64,000 nucleotides of DNA from a virus. Both the position numbers and the translations under genes were made by a program. The stretch's first letter is position 1. Each line of letters opens with the position of its first letter. Shown here one piece after another: positions 41,909-49,866 of the stretch. The stretch lies in the IMG/VR virus record IMGVR_UViG_3300030419_001484, positions 1 through 64,000 of that record. One strand, 5' to 3'. The notes below the pieces were generated by a model. It did no database searches. It was given only the letters and a program-made list of their open reading frames with translations, and was not told the DNA's origin.

Positions 41909-41955
41909 TTGACATTATTTGTCATTGTGATATTATAATAGTGTAAGTGATTCGT
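41909..41955 (+). promoter_or_regulatory. Early promoter with palindromic -35 and TGATTCGT
   Basis: TTGACA (41909-41914) lies in TGACA-TTATT-TGTCA; TATAAT at 41934-41939 (19-base spacer); GTGTAAGTGATTCGTT follows. The same arrangement and spacing as 13427-13473. Confidence 0.65.
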
Positions 41956-41979
41956 TTTTAATAAAAAAGAGAGGTTATT

Positions 41980-42147
41980 ATGAAAAGAAGTAAAATACAA
42001 GAATTACAAGCTTTAGTTGAAGATATGTATTGGGAATACGATAGAGTATCTTCTAGTGGTCAAAAGACCTTAGATAAAATTGCAAAATTAGTTGGTGTTG
42101 CAACTGAGGCTGAGATGAACGAAGTAATTGAAGGAAGTGGATCATAA
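41980..42147 (+). CDS. Small helical early protein
   Basis: 55 residues, two predicted helices, acidic. AAGAGAGG before the ATG and a strong promoter upstream support it. Its stop overlaps the next start (TAATG). Confidence 0.55.
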   Translation: MKRSKIQELQALVEDMYWEYDRVSSSGQKTLDKIAKLVGVATEAEMNEVIEGSGS

Positions 42148-42311
42148 TGGATTTAGAAACACTACAAGAAATAAAGTGGAGATTAGAAAGTGCATCTAGG
42201 TTGTACCTAGAAGGTAACCACTCAGCATCGTCTTGGGCTGTACATGAGGTTATGGGTATATTGAAAGTAGTAGAAGAAAAACTACTTGACTCTGAAAACG
42301 AATCATGTTAG
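42147..42311 (+). CDS. Small helical early protein
   Basis: 54 residues, amphipathic helices. Start coupled to the previous stop. The coding end carries ACGAATCA and the -35 of the next promoter, so regulatory DNA and coding DNA overlap. Confidence 0.55.
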   Translation: MDLETLQEIKWRLESASRLYLEGNHSASSWAVHEVMGILKVVEEKLLDSENESC

Positions 42312-42314
42312 TAT
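42286..42314 (+). promoter_or_regulatory. Early promoter with ACGAATCA in the spacer
   Basis: TTGACT (42286-42291), 6 bases, ACGAATCA (42298-42305), 3 bases, TAGTAT (42309-42314); spacer 17. The weaker -35/-10 matches with unchanged geometry underline the motif. The leader has AAGAGAGAGAATATG. Confidence 0.65.
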
Positions 42315-42340
42315 GTAAGTGAAGTTAAAAGAGAGAGAAT

Positions 42341-42526
42341 ATGAAAACATTAGATACAAATTTGAAAAAAGTAAAAGACTTGTACATGACATACAGTGCA
42401 ATTCTTGCTGGTAATTGGATTGGTGATTTAGATGCAATCGAAGATCAGATTGCTGATTTATGTGAAAAATCAAATATAGATTTGTTAGAAGTCATTGCAA
42501 AAATTGACAATGAAAATTTAAATTAG
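42341..42526 (+). CDS. Small early protein, unknown
   Basis: 61 residues, helical. Strong GAGAGAGA before the ATG and its own promoter. No recognised function. Confidence 0.6.
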   Translation: MKTLDTNLKKVKDLYMTYSAILAGNWIGDLDAIEDQIADLCEKSNIDLLEVIAKIDNENLN

Positions 42527-42540
42527 AGAGAAGGTATATT

Positions 42541-42795
42541 ATGAATAAATTATCAAAAATAAATGATCAACTTATGGGCCTATCGGTTTCGGAGTTAGGT
42601 CAAGTTTCGAGGATGATTGATAGTATCAAGACTTTGAAAAGTAAATCAAGTCTATTCGTTGGACAGAACGTGTTTGTTGTTCAGAAAACAAAGAAAACGC
42701 CTGGAGTGGTTGAGAAAATCAATCAGACTAGAGCACTTGTTAAAATGCGAGGTACATTGTTTAATGTTCCTTTCACAATGTTGGAGGCTGCGTAA
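42541..42795 (+). CDS. Small protein with SH3/KOW-like C-terminus
   Basis: 84 residues: helical N-terminus, then V-G-Q-N-V-F-V-V-Q-K and G-V-V-E-K-I-N-Q-T-R-A-L-V-K-M-R-G, which resemble a small beta-barrel of KOW/SH3 type seen in RNA- or ribosome-associated proteins. Tentative only. Confidence 0.5.
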   Translation: MNKLSKINDQLMGLSVSELGQVSRMIDSIKTLKSKSSLFVGQNVFVVQKTKKTPGVVEKINQTRALVKMRGTLFNVPFTMLEAA

Positions 42796-42911
42796 TGAAA
42801 ATGTCAGAAGCAATTGCAATTATTTTAGAAAACCCCTTGACATCTTTGATGGAATTTGTTACACTATCCATGATGTTCACTTGTTTTTATTTTGCGTTAA
42901 TTATATTTTAG
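42795..42911 (+). CDS. Membrane mini-protein
   Basis: 38 residues with a C-terminal transmembrane helix. The ATG shares a base with the previous stop, supporting coupled translation. Confidence 0.45.
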   Translation: MKMSEAIAIILENPLTSLMEFVTLSMMFTCFYFALIIF

Positions 42912-42920
42912 GAGAGAGAA

Positions 42921-43232
42921 ATGAATAAGAAGTTATTAGATAATTATGATAAGATGGTAGTAAAGGACACTGTTGCAGTGATACATTGTGCGTTTGGTGA
43001 TACACCACATACAGTTGCAATGGTATCAGTAGATAAAGGATTATTAGATACAGAGAAATGTGATAAAGCGTTCATGTTGACAAATTCAATAGACAATGCA
43101 TGGTGGAAGAACAAAGAAGTTACACCCATGTTTCCTAACGATGGTTGTCGATCAACGAGTGTAGGTGACCAAGTATTAGTTGGTAATACAAAGTATGAGT
43201 GTTCACCTTATGGTTGGGAAATAGTTACTTAA
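42921..43232 (+). CDS. Hypothetical phage protein, Cys-containing
   Basis: 103 residues, beta-rich, four Cys and several His. GGAGAGAG upstream of the ATG. No family recognised. Confidence 0.55.
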   Translation: MNKKLLDNYDKMVVKDTVAVIHCAFGDTPHTVAMVSVDKGLLDTEKCDKAFMLTNSIDNAWWKNKEVTPMFPNDGCRSTSVGDQVLVGNTKYECSPYGWEIVT

Positions 43233-43242
43233 TGGAGATGAT

Positions 43243-43443
43243 ATGATTACAGAATATATTGCAAAACCAAACCTAAATAATAACATAGGATTAAAGACTT
43301 TCACGTTAGAGTCTGATGCGATTAAGTATCTTGAAGAATATACGGGCTACGAGATGTCGTTTGAAAAGAACAAGAAGACGGGCGAAAAGTATTCTGATTG
43401 GTATCTTATTGATAAGTTGATTAAGGTGGATAAGACAGCATGA
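43243..43443 (+). CDS. Hypothetical phage protein
   Basis: 66 residues, mixed alpha/beta, Lys-rich C-terminus. GGAG upstream; the stop overlaps the next start by four bases. Unknown. Confidence 0.55.
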   Translation: MITEYIAKPNLNNNIGLKTFTLESDAIKYLEEYTGYEMSFEKNKKTGEKYSDWYLIDKLIKVDKTA

Positions 43444-43631
43444 AATCATGGGTGTTAATAACAACCATTTTATTTACGACTCCAGAGAAAGACTTTTCTG
43501 GTGTTGTTGTATATGAGTTTAAAAATCGTATAGAGTGTGATGTAAGGTTACAGAAAACACAAAATATGGAAATGAAGATTAATGATTTTATGAGTATGAA
43601 AGTAGATAATAGATGTGAGGAGAAAAAATGA
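43440..43631 (+). CDS. Small exported two-Cys protein
   Basis: 63 residues with hydrophobic N-terminus (about 3-12) and two Cys (E-C-D-V-R and R-C-E-E). Member of the layout family also at 27453, 45612 and 47818. Probably membrane-linked or periplasmic. Confidence 0.5.
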   Translation: MKSWVLITTILFTTPEKDFSGVVVYEFKNRIECDVRLQKTQNMEMKINDFMSMKVDNRCEEKK

Positions 43632-43843
43632 AAGTATTAAGATTTTTGAGATGGGGATTTAAAGACATGGATACTTATACCATGAGAACACTAACTTTTG
43701 GTATGGTGGGTCTAGGTGGTTTACTCGTACATAGTCCTTATTGGATGTTAGGTGGTTTATTTTGTATGTGGTTAGATTTTATGTATCAGATTTTTAAAGA
43801 TAGATGGGAAGAATTTACAAGGGTAGAAAATGAAAAAAGTTAG
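43628..43843 (+). CDS. Small membrane protein
   Basis: 71 residues with two hydrophobic, Gly-rich helices (about 20-36 and 38-56), so likely a hairpin in the membrane. Overlaps both neighbours. Confidence 0.55.
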   Translation: MKVLRFLRWGFKDMDTYTMRTLTFGMVGLGGLLVHSPYWMLGGLFCMWLDFMYQIFKDRWEEFTRVENEKS

Positions 43844-43946
43844 AGATATTTTAGACAAATATGGTGAGGGTACTAAGTGGGACTTAGACTATGGTAAATT
43901 AGTTATACTTGGTCTTTGTATTTACATTGCAATAAAGGTATCTTAA
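43830..43946 (+). CDS. Membrane mini-protein
   Basis: 38 residues: charged N-terminus and a C-terminal transmembrane helix (about 23-36). Starts inside the upstream gene and its stop overlaps the glutaredoxin start. Confidence 0.45.
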   Translation: MKKVRDILDKYGEGTKWDLDYGKLVILGLCIYIAIKVS

Positions 43947-44164
43947 TGTTCACGATATACACAAAACCAGATTGTAATTTTTGTGTTAAAGCAAAAGATT
44001 TACTCAACTTGAGAGGAGAACCTTTCATGGAAGTTGATATATCTAAGGATACTAGAGCAAAAGACAAACTAAAGAGTCAAGGGTTCAAAACTGTTCCCCA
44101 GATTTTTTATCCAGATGGTAAACACTTTGGTGACTATCTGAAACTGGAGAGCAATTATGTATGA
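43946..44164 (+). CDS. Glutaredoxin
   Basis: 72 residues from the ATG at 43946. C10-N-F-C13 active site, T-V-P-Q (cis-Pro) and a Gly-Asp near the C-terminus define a compact glutaredoxin. It can supply electrons to the class II reductase encoded at 9734, as in many T4-like phages. The longer reading from 43916 is not needed. Confidence 0.9.
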   Translation: MFTIYTKPDCNFCVKAKDLLNLRGEPFMEVDISKDTRAKDKLKSQGFKTVPQIFYPDGKHFGDYLKLESNYV

Positions 44165-44552
44165 GTATAAGTGTAAGGTAGTTCACATAGTAGATGGTGA
44201 TACTGTTGACGTAGATATAGATTTAGGGTTTGGAGTGTGGATGCGTAAACAAAGAGTAAGACTCTATGGTATAGATACACCAGAATCAAGAACAAGTGAT
44301 GCAGACGAAAAGGTATATGGTCTGGCCGCAAAGGAGTTCTTGACAAAGTGGTTGACCTCTGGTGGAGTATCAATAAGAACACACAAAGATGCGAAAGGTA
44401 AGTTTGGTCGTATACTTGGTGAGATGTGGTGTTTTGACACTAATGTAAATGAGAAGATGATTGAAGAACATCATGCAGTAAGATATCATGGACAATCTAA
44501 AGATGATATCGCAGAAGAACATTTGAAAAATAGGGAATTAGTTAAAATATGA
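44157..44552 (+). CDS. Thermonuclease (staphylococcal nuclease family)
   Basis: 131 residues. D-G-D-T-V-D-V-D, R-L-Y-G-I-D-T-P-E (Arg35, Glu43) and K-F-G-R-I-L-G-E (Arg85) give the SNase active site in correct order. It needs calcium and cuts DNA or RNA. No signal peptide is visible, so it may help degrade host DNA inside the cell. Confidence 0.9.
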   Translation: MYEYKCKVVHIVDGDTVDVDIDLGFGVWMRKQRVRLYGIDTPESRTSDADEKVYGLAAKEFLTKWLTSGGVSIRTHKDAKGKFGRILGEMWCFDTNVNEKMIEEHHAVRYHGQSKDDIAEEHLKNRELVKI

Positions 44553-45310
44553 CAGAACAAATTATGACACACCCAACATCATTTGAAGTTACAAAATGGT
44601 TTGGGCCACAAACTGCGACAGTGATGTTACCAGATGATGCTTTAAGTACATTAGTTAACATGACAGATGATATCATTAATGATAAAAAATCTAAAACACA
44701 TGGTCAAAGTCTTGCTGGAGTGATTGACACTGAATTAAGAATTTACAAATCTGACATGGACAAATGTGGATTTGATCAACTATTTGAATCATGTGTCAAA
44801 AGTTATGTGGTACACTGTGCAAAAACTCATGGATTTTTTAAACCAGATTACAATTTTGAAACGTCAGTAAACTCTGCATGGGTGGTATCACAATACCAAA
44901 ATGAATATAATCCATTACACAATCACACTGGTTGTGAGTTAAGTGGAGTGATATATTTAAAAACACCAAGTGTAAAAGGTCGTAGAAATCTTGAGTCTAA
45001 AAAGGGTAAAATAGAGGGTGATGGTGATATAAACTTTGTTTACAATGCAGCCTCTCAGAGAAACCAAGACATATTCGAAAAAGGTCTTGTGCAGATAACA
45101 CCCACGCCTGGTTTGATGTTGATGTTTCCGTCATATCTTTTACATACTGTGTATCCATTTGTCGGTGAGGGTGAAAGAAGATGTATTGCATTTAATGGAA
45201 CTTATAGAATAACAGAAACACTTGATGGTGGTTCTGTTAACTTAATCGCTGGTAATATGCAAGGTGTAAAAAATAAACATTTCTATTTGGAGGAAAAACC
45301 AAGTGAGTAG
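44549..45310 (+). CDS. 2OG-Fe(II) oxygenase (TIGR02466-like, long form)
   Basis: 253 residues, the longest of the set. N-P-L-H-N-H-T-G-C-E-L-S-G-V-I-Y-L, L-M-L-M-F-P-S-Y-L-L-H and E-R-R-C-I-A-F-N supply the metal, distal His and Arg motifs. Resembles the protein at 15031, including an insertion with charged residues (about 150-180). Confidence 0.82.
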   Translation: MTEQIMTHPTSFEVTKWFGPQTATVMLPDDALSTLVNMTDDIINDKKSKTHGQSLAGVIDTELRIYKSDMDKCGFDQLFESCVKSYVVHCAKTHGFFKPDYNFETSVNSAWVVSQYQNEYNPLHNHTGCELSGVIYLKTPSVKGRRNLESKKGKIEGDGDINFVYNAASQRNQDIFEKGLVQITPTPGLMLMFPSYLLHTVYPFVGEGERRCIAFNGTYRITETLDGGSVNLIAGNMQGVKNKHFYLEEKPSE

Positions 45311-45497
45311 AAGTCAACAAATGAATCATATAAGACATTTAGAGTTTGAGATTAAAGAATTAGAGGGTAGATTGCAACCACATGACACTGGACATATCCA
45401 CACTACAATATCTGTGTTGACAGAAAGACTAGAAGAAATACAAAAAGAATTAGATGAACACAAAGTAGAAGAACCAATAGAAGCTCATGATGGTTAG
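45303..45497 (+). CDS. Small coiled-coil protein
   Basis: 64 residues, two helices with coiled-coil character, His-containing linker. GTG start overlapping the oxygenase end by 8 bases. Unknown. Confidence 0.5.
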   Translation: MSRSQQMNHIRHLEFEIKELEGRLQPHDTGHIHTTISVLTERLEEIQKELDEHKVEEPIEAHDG

Positions 45498-45522
45498 ACT
45501 ATATGTGAAATAGGAGAGTAAA

Positions 45523-45615
45523 ATGATGACATATATTGCACTAGGAGTAGTACTCATAGTATGTTTAGGTTTAGTAGTTTGGTATATTAATAGTATCACG
45601 AAGAAAATACCATGA
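45523..45615 (+). CDS. Single-helix membrane peptide
   Basis: 30 residues, one transmembrane helix with K-K-I-P at the end. AGGAGAG upstream. Stop overlaps the next start. Tiny, but well signalled. Confidence 0.4.
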   Translation: MMTYIALGVVLIVCLGLVVWYINSITKKIP

Positions 45616-45791
45616 TCTATGGATTTATTTTAGTCGTTGTATGGATATTACCTAGTGGTGTTGTGACAGGTGATGCGTTGAATTGGTATGATAACCCAAC
45701 CTCTTGTTGGGAAGATGCTATTCGTATGAAAGAGGATAGTGAATTGGGATTTAGTTATGTTTGTGTAGAGGATACAGGAGCATCATCATGA
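45612..45791 (+). CDS. Small exported two-Cys protein
   Basis: 59 residues: hydrophobic N-terminus with a possible cleavage near G-V-V-T-G, then two Cys (S-C-W-E and Y-V-C-V-E). Same layout as 27453, 43440 and 47818. Confidence 0.5.
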   Translation: MIYGFILVVVWILPSGVVTGDALNWYDNPTSCWEDAIRMKEDSELGFSYVCVEDTGASS

Positions 45792-45886
45792 AAATAACTG
45801 AGGGAACTGCACTTGGAATCATGGTAGTAATCATGGTCACTGGAACACTTGCACTTAATATACTCGTACAAGGATTTATTGGTTGA
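45788..45886 (+). CDS. Membrane mini-peptide
   Basis: 32 residues, one hydrophobic helix. Start overlaps the previous stop by four bases and its stop overlaps the ThyX start. Probable, but very short. Confidence 0.4.
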   Translation: MKITEGTALGIMVVIMVTGTLALNILVQGFIG

Positions 45887-46533
45887 GAGTAGATTTAGTA
45901 GATAAAATGGGTAGTGACCTTACAGTAGTCAATGCAGCCCGAGTGTCCTTTGCAAAAAAGTCTAATTGGGATGACATACCATTTGCAGAGGGAAACGTAC
46001 TCAAGGACTCAGATACACGACTTATAAAGTATCTTGCAAAACATAATCACTGGAGTCCATTCGCACACGCATCATTACAGTTACACATTAAGGCACCCAT
46101 ATTCGTTGCACGACAGTTAGTCAAACACCAAGTCGGTCTGGTGTGGAACGAGATATCTAGAAGATATGTAGACACAGAGCCAGAGTTTTATATTCCAAAG
46201 GTCTGGAGAAAAAGACCAGCGGAGAATATCAAACAAGGGTCGGATGAGTCCGAAACTATCAAGTATGGTATTGATGGTACAATGATGTTTGTAAAAGAAA
46301 CGTATCAAAATCTACTGAAAGAAGGAATTGCACCAGAGATGGCGAGGATGGTTCTACCACAGAACCTATATACAGAGTGGTATTGGAGTGGAACACTCTA
46401 TGCATTTTCAAGAGTGTGTAATCTAAGATGTGCAGAAGACACACAATCGGAAACAAGAGTGATTGCAGACGGAATACAAAAGATATGTGCGAAAGAGTTT
46501 CCGATAAGTTGGAAGGAGTTATATCATGGGTAG
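45883..46533 (+). CDS. thyX: Flavin-dependent thymidylate synthase
   Basis: 216 residues. R-Q-L-V-K-H-Q-V-G-L-V-W-N-E-I-S-R-R-Y holds the ThyX motif (consensus RHRxxSxNExSxR) with the K-H-Q variant seen in cyanophages, and N-L-R at the distal Arg site. It makes dTMP from dUMP with methylene-THF and NADPH through FAD. It begins with TTG overlapping the upstream stop; no better start exists. Confidence 0.92.
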   Translation: MRVDLVDKMGSDLTVVNAARVSFAKKSNWDDIPFAEGNVLKDSDTRLIKYLAKHNHWSPFAHASLQLHIKAPIFVARQLVKHQVGLVWNEISRRYVDTEPEFYIPKVWRKRPAENIKQGSDESETIKYGIDGTMMFVKETYQNLLKEGIAPEMARMVLPQNLYTEWYWSGTLYAFSRVCNLRCAEDTQSETRVIADGIQKICAKEFPISWKELYHG

Positions 46534-46744
46534 AAAATTAATACACGAACATTGGGGTGATAGTGATAATAATCGAAGTGCAAAGATATATCATGTAGAA
46601 GATATCATGGATTTCTTTGAGGTTGATTTTTATGAAGATGAACAACTCAAAGAAAGTCGTCAGATGATAACAAACGGAGTTGCACATAGTGAGAGATACG
46701 CTGAAGATGCGGCTGAGAATTGGTGTTTGGGATATATACCTTGA
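46526..46744 (+). CDS. Conserved small phage protein
   Basis: 72 residues, acidic, with S-E-R-Y-A-E-D-A-A-E-N-W near the end, a pattern shared by small proteins of marine T4-like phages. Overlaps ThyX by 8 bases. Unknown. Confidence 0.55.
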   Translation: MGRKLIHEHWGDSDNNRSAKIYHVEDIMDFFEVDFYEDEQLKESRQMITNGVAHSERYAEDAAENWCLGYIP

Positions 46745-47058
46745 TGGATTTGTTTCGACATTTGAGGATACATACGCAGAAGAAACCAGAAGAAGGCCCA
46801 GAGGAGATGGACTTTCCAGAGATGTATCTAATGGGTCTGGGTGCAACAACAGAACTACCAGATAATTTTGAAAGGAAGAAAACTATGAATTGTTATCACT
46901 GTGAAACAGAGCTTACATGGGGTGGTGACCATGACATAGAAGAAGAATTTGATCATGTGGATGCACACAAGATGGTGACTAATCTCACTTGTCCGAATTG
47001 TGCGACATTTCATTTGGTCTACACACCAAAGTCATTTTTTGAAGAAGGAGAAACATAA
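46744..47058 (+). CDS. Zinc-ribbon protein
   Basis: 104 residues. The C-terminal part has C-Y-H-C and C-P-N-C around a G-G-D-H-D stretch, a zinc ribbon of a conserved phage type. An in-frame ATG at 46885 with AAGGAAG upstream could make this part alone (57 residues), and may be the main product. Function unknown, perhaps nucleic-acid binding. Confidence 0.6.
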   Translation: MDLFRHLRIHTQKKPEEGPEEMDFPEMYLMGLGATTELPDNFERKKTMNCYHCETELTWGGDHDIEEEFDHVDAHKMVTNLTCPNCATFHLVYTPKSFFEEGET

Positions 47059-47270
47059 TGAACGGATTACACTTTTTATTTATAGGAATTGCACTACTGA
47101 TGATGATGTCAGTAACAGGTTGTAATACACCATACATCACGAAAGATGGTGAGAGATTACTATCAAACTCAGTGGTAGGTTGTGCAGTAGGTCAAGTATT
47201 CTTTGATGATTGTGGAGCAGGAGCTGCAGTGGCTGCTGGTGCAACAATCATTGATGATCAAACAAAATGA
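47058..47270 (+). CDS. Small lipoprotein
   Basis: 70 residues with a type II signal peptide (hydrophobic 6-18, lipobox S-V-T-G-C at 18-22) and a Gly/Ala-rich C-terminal helix like glycine-zipper lipoproteins. Would sit in the outer or inner membrane. Overlaps both neighbours. Function unknown. Confidence 0.7.
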   Translation: MNGLHFLFIGIALLMMMSVTGCNTPYITKDGERLLSNSVVGCAVGQVFFDDCGAGAAVAAGATIIDDQTK

Positions 47271-47821
47271 GTTATGCAACTTGGGACTACTGGACATACA
47301 GAGATTATATCCCACATTACATATGTGATGAGTTAATAAAAAACCACAATAATTTTGATCATGGAACTTTACGAGGTGGTACGATAGATGAAGACATGAG
47401 AAGGAGTGGTGTATGTTGGATAAATTCATCATTCTGGATAAATTTATTTTTTGATATAATTCTAAGAGCAAATCAAGAATCTGAGTTGAATTATAATATA
47501 GTTGGTATGGAGGATTTACAACTCACTAGATATGTCGCACCAGATGGACATTATGATTTTCACATTGATGGAGATGGACACACAAGAAAAAATGTTGATG
47601 ACAATGTAAGAAAACTATCAATGAGTTGTTTACTTACAGACCCAAAAGAATTTGAGGGTGGAAAGTTTCAGTGTCAAAATGGTGGTGAACCATATGATGT
47701 AGAACTCAACAAGGGTGATATTGTCGTATTCCCATCCTATACTTTACATAGAGTTTCCCCTGTAACAAAGGGAGAACGATATTCATTAGTCGCATGGGCC
47801 AATGGAAAGGCATTTACATGA
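47267..47821 (+). CDS. P4H-like 2OG-Fe(II) oxygenase
   Basis: 184 residues. Y-D-F-H-I-D-G (HxD), then K-L-S-M-S-C-L-L-T, E-F-E-G-G-K-F, K-G-D-I-V-V-F-P-S-Y-T-L-H-R-V (distal His) and E-R-Y-S-L-V-A-W. This is the PiuC/Fe-hydroxylase-like pattern and the most canonical HxD...H...R arrangement in the window. Confidence 0.88.
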   Translation: MSYATWDYWTYRDYIPHYICDELIKNHNNFDHGTLRGGTIDEDMRRSGVCWINSSFWINLFFDIILRANQESELNYNIVGMEDLQLTRYVAPDGHYDFHIDGDGHTRKNVDDNVRKLSMSCLLTDPKEFEGGKFQCQNGGEPYDVELNKGDIVVFPSYTLHRVSPVTKGERYSLVAWANGKAFT

Positions 47822-48009
47822 AAACACTTGCGTGGGTATTGGTTATACTCAATCAATCACAGACAATTAGTGATGATGAGTTGATATATCCAAGTCTACA
47901 GAAGTGTGAAATGTACGAAAAACAAATCAATCGACCACTTCAAAAAATACAAACATATACATTTTCTGCGTACTGTAAACCCACAGTAATCGACAGAGTA
48001 GAAGAATAG
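47818..48009 (+). CDS. Small exported two-Cys protein
   Basis: 63 residues from the ATG at 47818 (the longer reading from 47794 is in the upstream gene). Hydrophobic N-terminus (about 3-11) and two Cys (K-C-E-M and Y-C-K-P). Layout family with 27453, 43440 and 45612. Confidence 0.5.
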   Translation: MKTLAWVLVILNQSQTISDDELIYPSLQKCEMYEKQINRPLQKIQTYTFSAYCKPTVIDRVEE

Positions 48010-48548
48010 TGAGAATAATCCACTTCAATGAGCCATGGCAGCATTTTGAGGTGTATGATTTTATATCATATAATGAACATAAAGAGATAAAAAAACTATT
48101 TAAAACTTTCCCAGATCCACGTTCAACTAATGATAGAATAAGTCACAAGATAGAAAATGAAATGTTGAGAGAAAGATTTAAAGAATTACTTAGATTATTA
48201 AACGTGGAGTGGAACGAGAATAAACACTCAATACACATGGAATTAGACAAAATATCACCTAAATTCAAGTTTCAAATACACACAGATATATGGACAAAGG
48301 TGTTGTCTCTCATCATACATATATCAGAGACAGGACATGGAACAAGGTTATATTCACCACATAAGTCATTTGATGAGTGGCGAACACTGGTTAGAACAAT
48401 GAACTGGACACCAAGAGGTGGTGGTGGGTTTTTAAGAACAGATGAAACTTATCATAGTTTTGACACAATAGAGGACAATATGATGAGACAGACGATACTA
48501 CTAACACTAAGACAAAATAAAAACTGGATGACAGGAGAAGACAATTGA
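48009..48548 (+). CDS. 2OG-Fe(II) oxygenase-like protein (divergent)
   Basis: 179 residues, GTG start. I-H-T-D (HxD at about 93-95), E-T-Y-H-S-F (distal His) and R-Q-T-I-L-L-T give the three motif regions, with a G-G-G-G-F stretch before the distal His. Less typical than its neighbours; a cupin without enzyme activity is possible. Confidence 0.65.
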   Translation: MRIIHFNEPWQHFEVYDFISYNEHKEIKKLFKTFPDPRSTNDRISHKIENEMLRERFKELLRLLNVEWNENKHSIHMELDKISPKFKFQIHTDIWTKVLSLIIHISETGHGTRLYSPHKSFDEWRTLVRTMNWTPRGGGGFLRTDETYHSFDTIEDNMMRQTILLTLRQNKNWMTGEDN

Positions 48549-49108
48549 AAAAAACTACATTATTTGACATACCAATATGGACAAACAAGATAGATAATTT
48601 CTATTCAGTGAGGAAACAATTAGAGGATGAATTTAATAAATTTCCAGACACGAAGAATGAAATCAATCAAAGTGAGTATCAAAAGTTTTATACAAACAGA
48701 CAAAAAGATAGACCTGGCCTAACACAAAAATTCACAAATATAATATCAAAAGAGATACAAAATTTAGTTTCTGACATAAACAAAAACAGTGATATAAAGA
48801 TAAAAGATTTGACTGTCAAAGATGTTTGGTCAGTGACTTATCAGACAGGGGATTATCAGTCTATACACAATCATGGTTCAACAGGTTTGTCTGGTTTATT
48901 ATTCTTGGATAGTCCTATAGACGGCCCAAATTTGACCATAGTACAACCTTATAATAATTGGATGACGGACACTACTCGTTCTTTTTGTGCAAAGTTTGAA
49001 GAGGGTGCGATGGTTGTATTTCCTAGTTTCTTATTACATTCAAGTGACCCAAACAGATCACACAGACAAAAAAGAGTTATCAGTTGGGATATGGAGATAG
49101 TTCTCTGA
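48545..49108 (+). CDS. 2OG-Fe(II) oxygenase (TIGR02466-like)
   Basis: 187 residues, TTG start. S-I-H-N-H-G-S-T-G-L-S-G-L-L-F, M-V-V-F-P-S-F-L-L-H and R-V-I-S-W-D mark the family. It overlaps the upstream oxygenase gene, and its TGA shares a base with the next ATG. Confidence 0.82.
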   Translation: MKKTTLFDIPIWTNKIDNFYSVRKQLEDEFNKFPDTKNEINQSEYQKFYTNRQKDRPGLTQKFTNIISKEIQNLVSDINKNSDIKIKDLTVKDVWSVTYQTGDYQSIHNHGSTGLSGLLFLDSPIDGPNLTIVQPYNNWMTDTTRSFCAKFEEGAMVVFPSFLLHSSDPNRSHRQKRVISWDMEIVL

Positions 49109-49866
49109 TGTTCTTCAGAAAGAAGAAAACTGACGATATAATTCTTGATTGTTATACCTATAATCCTTATGCGTATAACTTTGCAAAAATAAACTATGGA
49201 TATCATTACATTCCAGAGTGGTGGAAAAAGACACCAAAAATTCTAGAAAAAAGAATTGCGACAATCAAAAACTGTCCAGCATTTGTTGAGTATTACACGA
49301 AAGGTATTGTCTTACCGATGTGGTGTGAACTTATAATACAGATTGAACCAAAGGGAAGTGAACAATTATTTACTTGGAAAAGTTCGCATAAAAAGTTCGG
49401 TATCAATCCCCATATACAAGAACAATTTAAAGGGTTTTCAAAAGAGGATGGACATAATCTAAAAATGGTGTCGCCTTGGTATATAAAGTGTAAAGAGGAG
49501 ATTTCTTTTACATATACACAACCAACTTGGAATCAGAGAGATACAATATTCGACCTTATATTACAACCAGGCGTGTTAAGTTTCAAATCAAATATGCAGA
49601 CAAATCTAAATTACTTCTTTCAACAAAAAAACACACAACAGAACATACACATACAACCATTAACACCAATGGTGATTATGCATCCAATATCAGAGAGAAA
49701 AGTAAAACTCAGACATCACTTTTTGACAAGTAAAGAAGACGAAGATGGAGCTCTATCTGGAATTAACAACGGAATGTTATTTGATAATTATCCAGAAAAT
49801 GTACATAAAAAGGCAAAGAAATTATTTGAAAAAATAGATGAAGTAGATGGAGGGATATACAAATAA
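49108..49866 (+). CDS. Unknown protein paired with halogenase
   Basis: 252 residues from the ATG at 49108. It has Y-H-Y-I-P-E-W-W-K-K-T-P near residue 30, I-K-N-C-P-A-F, and many Trp and Tyr. Coupled by overlap to the upstream oxygenase and downstream halogenase. I do not recognise its family. Partner or substrate-carrier role is inferred from linkage only. Confidence 0.6.
   Translation: MFFRKKKTDDIILDCYTYNPYAYNFAKINYGYHYIPEWWKKTPKILEKRIATIKNCPAFVEYYTKGIVLPMWCELIIQIEPKGSEQLFTWKSSHKKFGINPHIQEQFKGFSKEDGHNLKMVSPWYIKCKEEISFTYTQPTWNQRDTIFDLILQPGVLSFKSNMQTNLNYFFQQKNTQQNIHIQPLTPMVIMHPISERKVKLRHHFLTSKEDEDGALSGINNGMLFDNYPENVHKKAKKLFEKIDEVDGGIYK

Noticed and set aside
46680-46865. 61-codon ORF overlapping the zinc-ribbon gene
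   Set aside because: Runs out of frame through two better-supported genes and has no recognisable product.
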